Shown: one piece after another, positions 13,201 through 30,650 of the stretch
How positions within the stretch are numbered: position 1 is the stretch's first letter
Layout: each line of letters opens with the position of its first letter
NCBI GenBank assembly: GCA_013398015.1
Contig: VZRR01011618.1
Coordinates: 2,297,340 to 2,361,339, forward strand
Direction: 5' to 3'
DNA from: Oreocharis arfaki
Taxonomy: Eukaryota; Chordata; Aves; Passeriformes; Paramythiidae
Length of the DNA stretch: 64,000 nt
Notes under the pieces: model-generated
Databases searched by the model: none
The model's input: only the letters and a program-made list of their open reading frames with translations
What the model was told of the DNA's origin: nothing
Translations under genes and position numbers: made by a program

Positions 13201-16200
13201 CTCCCCCAGCGAAGCATCTCATAGAGACCTGTGGGGTCAGTGAGGGAGAGGCACACCATGGGCACAGCCTGCCCAGGTGGCTGGAGCAGGGAGCAGCCAG
13301 CAAAGGGCAGCAGCTGCAGGGCACAACCCGACCTCTGCCTGTGCCCACCAAGAGGGGTTTGCTCTGGTGGTGCTGGGGTGTCCTCAGAGTGTCAGTGACC
13401 ACTTCTACTCAAGGGAATTCAGATTTGCCCAAGGCAAGAGGGTCACCTGCTCTCAACCTCCCCAGCACTTGACACACCTCCTTCTGAACACAAATGGTTT
13501 CTTCTGACCACATGGCTTTTGATACAAATATATATTTAATTTCTTTTTTTTTCGCATGTACACATGTGCATATATATGTATTTATACGCACACATATCAC
13601 ACATATATGTGACTCATGCCACCAGCATGCAAGGAAGGACTGAAGGACACACAGCTATTTGCTTCCGTTGGCGAGAACACGATTTCATCCACCACACCAA
13701 ATCTACCGCTCAAACAGAAACTCTGGAAGGCTCCCTCAGCCACTGACCTGCCAGAGAGACAGACCCGGAGGGCCAGTGCCTTCTTAGTAACGCCTCATTG
13801 TCGAGCATCACTATATACTCATTTCTCCTCTGGGGCCACTTGTCATATGCTGGAACCTGCGGGTTTGGGCAGCGGGACAGCGGAGCCGTGCGCTCACTCT
13901 GGGGCCGTGCAGCACAACAGCAAAGCAGCACTGATCAGCCGGTTTGCTTAAGGCTAAACAGGAGAAGACCCACGCTGGGGGTACCTCTTCACTGGCAGAG
14001 GCCCTCCCCTCCCCCTGCAGCCACACCAAGCTCATTCCACACATCTATAATGAATCAGGCTCCAACTCATTAATAAAAAATGACAAGCCATCATCTCATT
14101 GAATCTTCCACGCTGGTACAGCATGCAGATAAAACCCCCAGCTCTCTCTCCTCAATTCCTCTGTGGCCCAGCAGCTAATGAGACTACAAGATGGACAGGA
14201 CAAAGTGAGCTGCAATTGCACAGAACTTAACTTGAGAGAGACGGGGAAATAACCTTTTCATTACAGTCACAAGACTTTAATTTTAATGCCCTTTTTCTTC
14301 TTTTTTTCTTTTTATCTCTATACTAACAAAAAGGTAGGATCAGAGGCCTTGCTAGGGCCACCAACCAGGTCATTGAGTTGTAGAAGTGTCATGAGACACA
14401 AAAGAGCTGAGCTTTGCTACAGTAATGAGCTGTTCAGTACTTTAGGTCCCAAGTCAACATGATTCCTAAGTGCAGGATTTCTAAGTGTTAGCAATAATCA
14501 AATACTAGGAGGGTAAAATAAAATAAACAGACTGATGAGATTCACAGAAACTGAACTGGGAGTTTGCTGGTCACTTTAAGTCACAGACACTCAAGTCACT
14601 CCTGCTGACCTCCTCTCCATCTCCTGCATCTCTGACCCACTGTTACGATGCTCTCAAAACCATAATTCAAATGTTCTGTGCTTCTAAGTGAGATGAAAAG
14701 TAATAAAGAGGGATCAACAAAAGGAAATGGTAAAACCAAATTGCATTGTCTACTTGATATTAAGAACTACATCCAGCCACATCCTTATTTAATAAACTTG
14801 AGTTATATAGCGAAGAAAATACAAATTACAGATCACAATTTCATATGTACAGCATCTTTAGTCTGCATAGCATCCTTTATGGAAACTACAGCTCAAAAAG
14901 TTTTACACAACTAGAGAGATGAATAATAGCAGAGAGAGAGAGGGAGAAAGACAGTCCCACAGCACTGGGAAGGGAAAGTTTCCAAAGGAGACTTGGAAAG
15001 GGACAGGCAACAAATGGGGAAGGCCAGTGACAGTATGATCAGCTGGGGATTGCCATGGAGGGGATGTGGTGTGTCCCTGAATCAAACCCCCCTTTTATCA
15101 CCTGGCCCCAAGCTGCTGCTTTCCCCTTCTGTCTGACTTTGGTTTGAATCCCTTTAATTACGACATGATAGAGACCTCTGTTACTGTGCTGTAGGTCTGT
15201 GGTTCAAACCCCATAGGTGGTTGCAAAGGAGACAGAAATATCATTTTTTGGCATAGTGGAACTGGCATTTTCTATTAAGAAAACAAAGAAATTTCACTTT
15301 GGAAAATGATGAAAAAAAAGGTCTTTCCTACTAGACAAATAGGAAGACTGATTCAAGAACTTCAAAAGAAATGCAGAAGTTTGGGCTGCTCAGACTACCT
15401 TGCATAAATTAATACAGGCTTTAATTACATAATCACACATCATTTTTGTCCCCAGTGTCTTTGTCTTAACCTTAAGGGAATCACTTCAGACTAGGGCAGA
15501 CATCTGAGAAGGTAAATAAGGGAAGACAGTCATTAGAGTGATACAAGCAGGAGGTGCAGCACTGCACAAGCCATCAGGAGTAAAATATAGCTAAGTACTG
15601 GTGGGCGGCTGGGATTTTTAGCTCTAGGGTGATGTATAACATTAGATCATAGTTATTTGTAATGTGATAGTGCTATGTAAAGCTGCAGTAAAAACCACCT
15701 CTGCTCTACTCTTTGCATGTGATGTGAGAAGATGACCCTGGTCCAAAAAGTCTGTAGTCTCAGCAGTTGTCAAAACAAAACTGAGGGACAGGGTGGAGTA
15801 AAACCATGATAACGCTGAGATAATGAGAACTAGTGCTAAAAAGCTATGGTTAAAACGTGCTAGCTGCTCCCTGATTCCCAAGGCCCTGGATCTGAGCTTA
15901 GCGATGCTACTGCTTGTTCAGTCCAGGCCAAATACATGGATGATTCAACAGGAAGGCCAGAAACTGTCAGCACCCCAAACGTCTTTGGCCAGCCCACCCC
16001 TAGAGCAGGAATAATGAAGTCAGTTTTACAAACCAAAGTTGTGCATCTGCCAGTTCTGATTGCAGATTGCACATTCCTGCACCACAACCAGACAACGGAG
16101 AAAAAAAGAGCATCGTGTTGTCCTGGGGTCAAGTAATCATTTCTTTCTTTCCCTTGTGTGCCATAGACAGAGTGAAATTATGTTTGGTTTCTGGAAAATA

Positions 16201-17214
16201 TTTATTTGTTTGAATAAAAAAAAAAAATCCCAGACCCTTCACATTTAAACAACAAAAAAAATTGCTTAGAATTAAGATCATTTCTTCAGGGGCTCCTTTT
16301 TTTTTTTTTGACTATGAATACTCATGTTTTTCTAGCGTGCAGAAATGCTGAGTTGACAGTGTGCACTGTCCACAAAACTCCCTGTGGACTTCTTCCCCCC
16401 GCCCCCAATAAAAAATACAATTTAAAGAGTATGAGCTTTCCCACAAAGCAGAAGGATGTCTTCAAAATGGAGAGCTTAGGCACTGAAAATGCAGGCTGAA
16501 TAACAATCCCATTTTAATTTCACACACACATACACACAACAGGGTGTCCTCACACATACATTTAAAAACCAGAGGCTATAAACTAGTAAGTACCTCACAC
16601 CACACAAGGGCCAGTCTGGCTTCGACCTAGCTCTACTAGTTTTGTTGGGTTTGATTTCATCTGCAATTACTATTTGCAGCCAAAAGTAGTATCAATCAGT
16701 AACTGTCCCCTGAACTGTGCCTTAAGGAACAACTGACTACCTGTGAGTGAGCAGCTGCAGATGAATTCCTAACCTCAGAGCCCAGGACCAGCACCTGCCT
16801 CTCCAAATGCAGGGGACAAACCACGGTGTAACAACTAAGGCTGGGGCACAGGGATGTTGGTGTCCAGAACTCAAAATACAAGGGCAGTTCACGTAACTGG
16901 AAACTCATATTAAAATGAGATTACATGCACTCTAATGTATATAAAAATATACCAGACTTTTGCTGAAATAAGTTATTTGTGTCCACAGTGCTGCAAAGTC
17001 ACTGCAGCTAAGGATGGTTTATGTTTCAGGGCTCTCTGCGCTGTAAGGAAGTGTCACACAGGGATGAAAATAGGAACATGAAGGGTGGGGGATTCTGAAG
17101 TAGTCAGTGCTAATTTAACTTGCTCTTCGCTTCTTTCCTCCCCACCCCTTGATGTTCTTCATGACTTGCTGTCATTCTTTTCAAACAGCAGAAAAGTTGA
17201 ACTGCTGCCACCTG
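4209..17214. other. Unique non-coding sequence, no gene seen
   Basis: This is a long stretch with only chance frames, the longest being 148 codons at 11919-12365 with no domain. It holds scattered short A or T runs, a TG/TA low-complexity patch at 13525-13613, and a short element-like segment at 6420-6720 discussed as a possible conserved non-coding element. A very weak MIR-like trace at 8398-8455 was not accepted. No RNA gene, CpG island or terminal-repeat element is visible. Confidence 0.55.
13525..13613. repeat. Low-complexity TA/CA/TG patch with small palindromes
   Basis: This is an alternating purine-pyrimidine stretch made of TATATA, CACACA and ATGTAC units around a T-run. It includes the perfect 12-base palindrome CACATATATGTG at 13600-13611. 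It is a degenerate microsatellite, and short alternating tracts of this kind can take cruciform or left-handed forms. Confidence 0.7.
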
Positions 17215-17310
17215 CTTTAAGGAAATCCCAGCCCTAATGACACGTTCAAAACAACTGGAGTAGTTTGTGACAGAACATAACTCTTCAGGCCTAGTCCAGT
17301 GTTCTGATAA
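17215..17310 (-). repeat. Candidate MIR-type SINE relic
   Basis: The plus strand contains 'GGCCTAGTCCAGTGTTCTGA' preceded by 'TTTGTGACAGAACATAACTC'. This matches my memory of the reverse complement of the 5' (tRNA-related and core) part of the amniote MIR consensus, around its 'TAGTCCAGTGTTCTAACCAC' segment. Only about 50 bases align well by eye, so the ends and the assignment are tentative. Confidence 0.4.
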
Positions 17311-17339
17311 ATAATAGATAGATAAATAAATACATAAAT
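17306..17339. repeat. (TAGA/TAAA)n microsatellite
   Basis: GATA-type and AAAT-type tetranucleotides form a short imperfect array. It directly follows the candidate MIR relic, a position where such arrays are common. Confidence 0.75.
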
Positions 17340-20300
17340 CACTGTTCTCTAAGCCTGAGAACTCTGTGCCATTCTGCAGCTGACTGGGGCAGTGAGGGAA
17401 GCCCAGGCTGCTGTGAGCACAGGGATACAGGCAGGGCTGCTCCACCACTGCTGCAGCATTCCTGGGAGCTGCACACGTACTAATTGGAATAGTTTATTAC
17501 TTTTGCCTTGACAATTGCAAATGATGGTACGTATCAAAGAAGTGCCAAAATTTACATGAGGATTTGGAAGGCACAGAACAAGCTTTCAGCACACACAGCA
17601 GCAGTCCTGCAGGGTGGGAGAGATGTGCAGTGGAGAAAGAAGAAGCGTGTCCATGGCCAGCTAATCTTTTTCAGGCAATTTACACCTCACATCAAATCCC
17701 ACACTAGTGACACAAAGAGGGGGGGAAAGAATGGAAAGAAAAAAAGTAGGTGCATTTTGTAGACAGCATTCCTGTGTTTCAGCCTCTTGGACTCACTTAT
17801 TCTACGAAATCAAGTTATCTGAATCTTAATGTGTAGTACGGCAGGAATTCAAAGCCTCTTCTTTACCCACTAAACTTGATCTGAGGCTCAACTTGACAAT
17901 GTCGATAAATATGTTGCGCTGCATTATTCATGCCCCTTCCCTTGCCTTCCCCCTGCCTCTGCCTGGCAAGCGGCAGCCGCCACTGGTGCAAAGTTGTGAG
18001 CCGGGAGCAGAGAGACCTGCCCTGTATAAATACCTGCAATAAATAAAAGATAAACAAGATATGTTGCTTGGCGACATCCGCCTCTTCGCCTCTCTGTGCT
18101 GGGCTCTCAGCACAGCAGCGGCTCGGGGGGGCCTGGGGAGGGGGTTCACAGGCTCTGCAGCTGGAAGCCACCATGCTGGGGGTTTGGCTGCAGCTGTGTT
18201 AAATAAACCACTTGGATAAGGATAGAAGACACCCCAGAACTAAAATATCTGAGAGCTGAAATTCTGCTGATGAGCATCAGGAGATCAGTGGTTTACAATG
18301 TGAGCAACATTCCTTCAGCTACTCATCATCATCGTAATCATCATTATAAATCTTGGCAACCAGCAAAAAACATCCATTGTTTCTATCTCCCACTTCTTTC
18401 CCCTCCAGATCTGCAGACTTAGGGACGGGGATATTTTGTTGTGGTTTAACCCTCAGTGGTTTATCCAGGCAACACAGGAGACTGCCTCAGATGAAGACAC
18501 TTTGCTGCAGCAGTACATGAGCTGCTGTACTTAGCGGCCAAATCAGGAGAATCAGTAACTTTGGTTTCTTCTCTTACATGCTGTCAAATGGGGTGACACT
18601 TGTAGTTTTCAGGTTCTTCCTCTGACGCCATGATCTTAACCTTTCCAGCCTTAAGTTTGCTCATTTGTACACCACCTCCAGCATGCCCTAAACAGATTTT
18701 ACGTGGTTTCAGGAAAGCTTCTCTGCTCAGCTTCACAGAAATAGTATTTCATCCAAGGCCTTTCTTCTACAATGTACATCTTGCTCCAACAAGGAAAGTC
18801 ATTAAGTCCCAAAGAAAATTAGAACTGAGTCACATCTACACTTTCACTTTATCCAGTCTGGGATCCACAAAGATTTCAGGCTGCTTAAAGAAGAATAAAC
18901 CATGAAAATATATGTATAGATACACACACTCAAGAGTTTCTGCAGGAACAAACTTCCATGATGGTGAATGTTGTCTCTGTCCCTGAAGAAACTGAATCAT
19001 CACAACATCTGACCCCTGAGGCTGCGAAACAGAGATGATGCCACATTACTGTTAAATGAGGCACTATCGCAAGAGTCACACAAAAACCACGCTGTGCTGA
19101 AGTCACAACCCCAGAATATATTCAGACATGGAAAAGGCCGACAAAAGCAGAGATATCTCTAAAAGCTGCAGCAAAGCATAGCCCTTAATGCAATCTAGGA
19201 AGTGGTGAAAGCCTCAAGAGCAGCACTGTCCCACTGACAAGGCATTCATGTGTTCACCTCCTTGGAATTGCACACTTCTGCTGCATGACTGGAATAAGCC
19301 AAAGAAAAAAGACTCCAGGAGTGACAGAATATTCCCTGTAGTCACTTTTAGCGGCTAAAAGATTCCCTCTACTGCGCCTATTATGTTCTTGTAACTAATA
19401 CTCCATGCAACTGCCAATTCAATCCTTATTAAAATGAACTCTGTGTGTTCATTTCTTGTAGGAACACTGGTGTCTGAATTCTGGGAACCAACTGAGATTT
19501 GGGAGGCTCTGTGGCTTGGGGCAAAGAGCTCTTATTTAAAGAGCTTTGCCAAGTCAGGGCTGAATGGTTTTCCCCACTTATAGCCTCCAGACCTTTATTA
19601 TGCTTGGGCTGCAACATATACCCAGCTCCACCTCCGCCAGACCAAAGCTGTTACTTTGCTTCTGAGTCACAGCAGGCAGAAATACTCATCCTTCGCTACA
19701 TACCTAGCCTGGGATACTGTCTCCTTCAGTTGAGAATGGTTAAAGGAAAATAGTGGGGTACAAGTCGTGAAGAGGAGCTGGTCTTGCTCTGTACACTCTC
19801 TGGTCTACACCATGAGCTGGGGCACTGCAAGCCATGAAACTGGGGCTGTTCAGGGCTAACAGCTCTTTACACAGTGACTGCTCTTTGCTCCCCAGCCCCT
19901 TGGTGCAAACGCGTGGCTTTCATCCTTTACTACGGGAAGATGCTTGTCTGTACCAAGCTAAAGTGTGAGAGCTTGGCCTCAGGACAGGATAATTCTGCAC
20001 AGGGCTGGTGTGGGTTTTGCAGACTGGGCTCCTAAAGCTCAGCTGCTGCTGCTGCTATCTGAACAACATATTTACATGCTAAACTCAGGGATCCACTGGA
20101 CCTGGTGGTTGTGTAGCCATTAGATTTTTTCGTTCAGCTCATGCTCTTCGGGCCTCATTTTTGTCTGAAGCCCTGGTTTCTCTGGTGAGAGAATGTGGCT
20201 GGAGCTGTCATACCTGTCACTCACAGTGGGTGCCAGAGCCCTTCCCAGGATGGACTACAGAGAAAGGATGTGCCTGCACCACAGAGCTTTGACTGAGACC

Positions 20301-23300
20301 TGCTTCATTCCCAAACCCAGCAGTACTGGGATCTCTGGGTGCTTGGCCCCAGGCCATTTCCTTATTAAATACAATTACAAAGCGGTGCTCTTACCACCAG
20401 TTGAAGTTTGTACTTGTTAGATCAGGAAGAAAAATATACATATTGAAATGTTTCTCCTGATCTGACATGTACAAACATTATCTATGCACCCAAACACACG
20501 CACTCATAAATATATTGGCCTGCAAAAGATACTGTCTCCTCCAATGGTCAGACCCTGAAACCTGAGGACTTCCCCCTCAAGTCATGTTTTTTGTGGTCTA
20601 ACAAACCATGGGAGATAATAGTTGCAATAAATGCATCCTGCAGAGCTTGGAGAAGGTAAGATGGCATATGTAAGTATCAGGTATTTGTCAATATAGTCCT
20701 CAGAGCTGGTTGGGTAACCAGGAGCACGTGTCAACCAAGGGCACTTCTGGCCAGACACGGATGCTCTTTTCCCTGCAAAACATCATCCTGTCCTGGGAAC
20801 GCTCCTGCTATAAATCAATACAGGTATTCATAGAGTAATTAGTCAGAGTAGCAGAATCTGAGTGTCCTCCTTTATAAACACCAGCTAATTAATTTTCACA
20901 GGGTCTCTAAGGAGACAAGAAAATACGATGACCATTATCTAAAATATGTGACAAGAACATTACTATTATTAAACTCAGAGCCTGAAAAAGAATGGGAAGA
21001 GCCCCACCAAGGAGATATACATCAACATTTGACTGCCTCTACAGTTTAAATATTCTTTTAACAAAACCCAGAGATGAACATTTATTTTACCAGTGCCAAA
21101 AATAACCTTAACCTCTGCAAAAAATTTTACACTCTGTTAAAGTACATGAATTTTCTTTGCAGACCTCAGCAACCTCCTGTTTTCACCATTCCCCCTGAGC
21201 ATTTCTTGTGGAAGGGGACTGGTAGGATACTGGAACGGCCCTTGGAAGATTTCAGGAGCCAGTTGTGGTATTCTTGAGGCTTTCTCTATACTATGTAAAA
21301 GCCACATAAAACAGGGCATCAGCACCTCTGCGGCAAGGCTTGGCATACCTCTGTATACTGAATCAACGTAATTATTTAGAATCCATCTCTCCGTGTGTAA
21401 TTTCTTTATCCCACTATTGTGTTGCAAAGAATGAAAACCACGAAGAGCTGATCATCCATGCACCCTCCCCATTGGGCTTTTTTCTGAAGTTAAAAAATTC
21501 CTGGTTGTGGCAGATGCAGTCTCAAAACTGGAAGCTGTCAGCCTCAGAAAAAACACAGTCAGAAGCAAAGGTGGCTGTTTAAATGCAACCCTGAAGTCTC
21601 CACTCGAGATAGTCAGCTGTAACACACCATTCACCACTGCCTGCAAATGTAAGAGATTTTAGCACGGGGCTCCCCAGGGGAACCTTTTGCCATAAGAAAT
21701 TAGTGTGGACAAGACTTCAGGAAAAGTCTTACAATACCTGAGCACATCGGTATGGATAACACCATTGAGAGTAAATAATCAAGTTAAAGGATGGATGTGG
21801 GGGAGAGAGAAGCTTAAACACTCCACTGCTTCTGAGGCAAGGTCTTGTGCCTCTGGTTTTCTAAGGAGATAGCTCAATATAGCAGGTTGAACGGCTGAAC
21901 CATACTTTCCTAAGCTTTAGAAGAACCGGGAAAAGGAGGAAATTACATCCTGTGAAAAGTGAGTTTTATCACGGGGAGAAGTCTAAGAGGAAATGATTGT
22001 TCAAAACATAAAAATAAATAAATAAAGAGAAACAGAGATCTCACACTGGCAACTGCAAAAGCTCCTTCACAGCCAATCTTTTCCAATCTTTCTCTCATAA
22101 TCATTGAACAGAGGACTAACTCAAAATTTGTTTATCAAAACAAATTTGTTATTCATTAAGAAATGTACCTGAATGGAATAATTGGCAAGTTCTATGTTTG
22201 CAATTACAATGAAAATCTCATGAGGCAACTCCTCTGGGGCAAACAAACTGGATTTTTCACTGTAAAAAATACTGTTAAGTGTGCAAATGTCAACCACCTT
22301 GGTACATTCTGCTTTATCAAGAGCCACGTACATAAACGGTGGACTCTTTGCAAGACAAGTTTCTGTGCAGCCATGAAACACAAACGGTTACTATGCAATC
22401 TCCCAGGGAAATCAAATTAATATAATAAAAATAGCTTCACATGTGCATGATACAGCATACAGATGCTGCTTATACAACGCTAAGAGCCGTTACAGTATAA
22501 CTCATCCATGATCATAATCGCTTCTTTCTTAAGTCCTGGAATCCCAAGCAGAAGTGCACATGTAACTGCACGCCTGCTTTTGCATATACAACTGCTGTCG
22601 CTGCAAGCATAAATTAAGTATGTATATTGCTACATAAAAACCTACTCACTTACAGATGTGAATTTTTCTCAAACTCTTTCCAGCTTCTTCTGGGCTGGAC
22701 TCCTGGCTTGGTACTAACAGAGCTCCCTTTTACACTCTCCAGTTTTTTACTGCATTCCCAACATGTAAGAAGAAGGAAACGCCTACTCTTAAACTGCGAG
22801 CGACTCTACAAAATTGCAAAGGTGAAGGGCAAAACCAGCCAGAACCTTACAGTGTTTTTTACATTGACTTCCCCATTCAGTCCAACTTTTGTGCTCAAAA
22901 CTTCAAGGACATGCTTAAATATCACTGAACTCAGCAGGGACCACAGCAAATTGCACTGGAAACAGAGCACTGACACTCATAGGGTAGGGAATGCTATTTG
23001 GTGAAGAAGGGGCTTGCAACCCTGCGAGGAGAATCAGGACCACCTGCAGGCAGCACAGCACAGCCCGGCCTCCACCCTCAAACAGATCAGCGGGAGGCTT
23101 TACCCTGCTCATCCCTGCTGGACACCGGGAATGGGGCTGCGAACGACTCTTCAAGCCACCATGCAAACCCAGAAAGCTCCAGTTCTAGCTCAAATGTGTG
23201 GTGCCTGGGCAGCCTCCAAGGGGTGAAATGGGGCAATCTTTGGAGAAAAAGGGGCTGGTAAAGAGGAAAACAAACCTGACCTTGAGAACCCCACTAATGG

Positions 23301-23366
23301 GAGAAACATTCCCCCATGACAAACTGACAAAACTTTCTGTCCCAATTTTAAGGCTGACAGGGACTT
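17340..23366. other. Unique non-coding sequence, no gene seen
   Basis: Frames are at most about 125 codons (22627-23004, plus strand), without domains or splice context. A (CTG)-rich segment lies near 20040-20056. Nothing else is recognised. Confidence 0.55.
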
Positions 23367-23534
23367 GCAGAGAAATGGTGCCTACCCCATCTCTTGAAAT
23401 GTTCAAGGCCGGGCTGGATGGGGCTTCGAGCAACCTGGACTAGTGGAAGTTATCTCTATCCATGGCAGGGGTTTGGAGCAAAATGATTTTTAAGGTCCCT
23501 TCGAAACCAAACCATTCTATGATTCTATGATTCT
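23367..23534 (+). mobile_element. CR1 LINE 3' end with intact octamer tail
   Basis: The plus strand reads the last codons of CR1 ORF2 (frame ending at 23443: PSLEMFKAGLDGASSNLD and stop). This is followed by the short CR1 3' UTR with 'GGTCCCTTCGAAACCAAACC' and a terminal series ATTCTATG-ATTCTATG-ATTCTT at about 23514-23534. The low divergence in the UTR and tail makes this the youngest-looking CR1 copy in the window. It is only about 170 bases long, so it is strongly 5'-truncated. The preceding 150 bases may include a more diverged part. Confidence 0.93.
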
Positions 23535-27654
<4,120 letters not shown>

Positions 27655-27765
27655 TTTTGAAGACACTTTGTCAGTGGCCAAGTCCAACTTCCATTGAAGT
27701 TAAGTGGAAGACTCCCACTGACCTCAATAGGAAACAGCTCAGACGGTCAGGGCAGGATTCGGAGC
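27655..27765. repeat. Candidate ancient MITE- or SINE-like relic with inverted repeat
   Basis: Positions 27688-27710 and 27711-27733 form a head-to-head inverted repeat, with 17 of 23 positions complementary by hand alignment. It is built on the motif TTCCATTGAAGT...ACCTCAATAGGAA and followed by GGGCAGGATTCGG. The combination 'CCATTGA(A/C)TTCAATGGGA' plus 'GCAGGATT(T/C)GG' is one I associate with old interspersed repeats in turtle and crocodilian genomes. I cannot name the family with certainty. Confidence 0.35.
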
Positions 27766-30584
27766 TGTTAAAACTGACTGAAATGCCACAAGTTGAGAAC
27801 AGATCTCTGAGAGCAAAATGGGTAAGTCCAGGAGGAAACCACCACCATGAGAAATAACAGGAGAATATCCATTAATAAATACATTAGCGTGTGATACCAC
27901 GGAATTTCCTCCCTGGCTGTGCCAGTGTAACAGATTTGCAGCCCATGCCACAGCTCACCACCAGCTGCTGCCAACAAGATCCTTTGTGGGGCTGTGCACT
28001 ACTGCTTGTGCTCACTGGACCTGAATGGGGGGGCAACTAAAGCAAAAAAACTGCAGAAGGAAGGATGTTTTCAGCAGTCTAGAGTGAACTTGCTGAAATA
28101 ACAAGATCAATTCAGACTCCTGAAGCCAGGCATAGACAAAAGCACCCACGTAGAAAGAATCCCACATTTACTGTCTTCCTTCAGATAATTATTTTTCTCT
28201 AGTTCATCACAACTAGTAAAACTTTGTTTAATAGCTTCTAATATTGCTACCACGACTATAACTGTACTTCCTTCATTTGAGTGGAGAAAGAACTTGAAAA
28301 AATTTCTTGCAGACAGCTTTTTTTTCCCCTCTTTTTCTTGTTATAAAGTCTACACTTGCTGCAAGGGCACAAGGGATGGAAAAAGTATTTAATTAGTATT
28401 TCCAGAAATATCCTCGCCTAACCCATAATGAGGTCATGCCAGATCATAATCCTCCTCAAATACAAGAGACAAAGTGATTTCCTTTTCATACAACATCCCT
28501 TTTTGGGTGCAGCATTGACAGCTTTTCTCTGGTTTCAAAGGAAAAATAAAATTGAGTCAGTCTGAGTGGGGGAAGTCCAGAAACACCTAATACATCTTCC
28601 TGTGAGATGAATTCAGCCATACCTCACTGAGGCCATACCTCAGTGAAGACATGGGTGGGATCTAATACAACCAGGAAGCTTTCTTTCAAAGAAAATAGAA
28701 GGAAAAAAACCCAAACCAAAACCACAGCTCCAATCACCACGTGTCCAACTGAACTCCTTTGAACTGTCTGCTCGAATAATATTTCTCTTAAATCAGGGAG
28801 GGGTGTGTTTGGGCTATCTGTGTCTATTTGCCATTCCTCTCACCTGCCAGAACCAAACCTGAGTCTTGGGTGGACCCTGGAAAACATGGAGCACTGTGGA
28901 CACCACCGGGTCAGTAGCCTAGGGAGGGGCTACGTTGGCACTGGTGCTGCCAGGGCTTGGCTTGCACCAAAGAGGTGCTGGCAGCAGGTGCAAAGACCAG
29001 CTGAGACCAACCTTCTCATTGGAAGTCATCCTTCCTCCCTTATGATGTTTCCAGTGACCAAAGCACTGCTGTGCTTTGAACACTACAAAAGAAAAGCCTC
29101 AAGTGGTCCTTCCTGGACAGGGAAGCTCAGGATACACTGATGTCGCACAGCCCACTCTCCTTACAACCCACTTCACCCAGCTTTCATTCATTTCCCCCTG
29201 CAATGAGCCGAACAGCTTGTATATGGCAAAAATACTAACTTGGAGGAAAGCTTCCAATCTCATCTTGATGAAGACATCAAGAGCTTGAAACCCCACCAGC
29301 TCCCTTAGAGGCTCATCCCAATAATTATTCAACTCCACTGTCACATTCAGGCAGGGAGCAGAGCTCAGGTAGACGCCCAGGTTTAGCTTGCAGCTGGTGA
29401 TGGCTCATCAGCTCTTCCCCACTGGAATAAGGGGCCAGAGAGCACAAAGCATTTTCTCTCCTTCAATATTCCATAATTAAAATAAATCAGAAAAAGGACA
29501 TTATCAGCTGTATTTGCCCCCTTCTGCAAACACACCATGTGTTATTTCACTACAGAAATCGCTGGGCAAAGCTGATTTACTGACCAGCTTCAGGAAGCCG
29601 GTGATTCTCCAGCCCTCTCTCCCATCCCCCAAAGTTTATTGTTCAGTTCTTGGAACATCAAGTACAGAGTGTGAAATAATTTAATGGTGGGGGGATTTTC
29701 ATCCTCCTTCTCTATCCCAATATGACTAAATTTATTGATTTTGGATTGCTGTAAATTATAATGTAATTATCCTGCTGCACAAGCAGCTTCCCATTCCAGA
29801 AATTAAAAAGCAATTCAGGTAAATGATCTTTAGTTATCATGGTGCATCCCTGCAGAACTCATTAAGTTGGGGGATTAGACGGCACACCAAAACTCTTACA
29901 GGGCGGGTGACATTGAAAACTATCATGCCTGACAACACAGAACTTCCTTGGGATGATAACGGGCAAAACTGCTGCTGTGGAGCTTTTTTTTTCCTTTCCT
30001 GACAACTTTGAGATGCTATCAACTTGTACATCTCTCAGGATCTCTGATGCTCACTTACTGACCCTTTTCCAAAATAAACATCCTTCCTTTGAGATGAGAA
30101 TGTCATTAAGTGGGAAAATTTAAGAAATGGACAACATCGCAAGGTGGCCATCTGTAGAACGTTGTCATTTGATCCCACTGGATCTCAGGTGGAAAAGCAC
30201 CTCATGTGAGTTGGTCAGCAACTACTTTTTGAGGTGGGAGACTGACAGTTGGTGCAAAAAAAAGCTCACACCAGATTTCCAGACAGCTAAGGTGAATTTT
30301 CCAGCTTTCCCAAAAGAAAGCCCTATCTGATGGGATTGCTCAAAGATCTGATTGACTGTAGTCACAGAAGATATGTGCACTTTGCCAGCACAAGTGTTCT
30401 CAATCCCTTTGTCTTGCCCAAAGGTGATGTTTTGCCTCTCTAAATCTGCCTGCACTTCAGGTATTTTCCACTTGCTGTTCTATAGTGTTGTGATGGCAAA
30501 GCAGCCATCATCAGGCTTCACACTGAAGGCAGCTACAGTCGTTGGCAGATAAAAGGATACGTGTGCACGTAGTTTGCACATCAT
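27766..30584. other. Unique non-coding sequence, no gene seen
   Basis: No frame exceeds about 111 codons (28805-29140). The AT-rich part at 29620-29860 contains several TAATTA-type homeodomain cores and is discussed as a possible conserved element. No repeat family is recognised. Confidence 0.5.
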
Positions 30585-30650
30585 TAAGTTCGCAAAATGC
30601 TTTGAGGATGAAATGTGCTACATAAATATAACAGGTTATTAAATTTCTTG
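30585..30650 (+). repeat. MIR-type SINE 3' fragment
   Basis: The stretch 'GCAAAATGCTTTGAGGATGA' followed by 'TGTGCTACATAAATATAACA' matches the 3' part of the amniote MIR consensus (GTAAAGCGCTTTGAGATC...GGCGCTATATAAATGC). The order and spacing are conserved, but divergence is high. The tRNA-related head is not recognisable upstream. The relic is inert and old. Confidence 0.55.

Noticed and set aside
15201..15211. tRNA B-box-like GGTTCAAACCC
   Set aside because: No A box at a proper distance and no cloverleaf can be drawn, so neither a tRNA gene nor a tRNA-derived SINE is supported.
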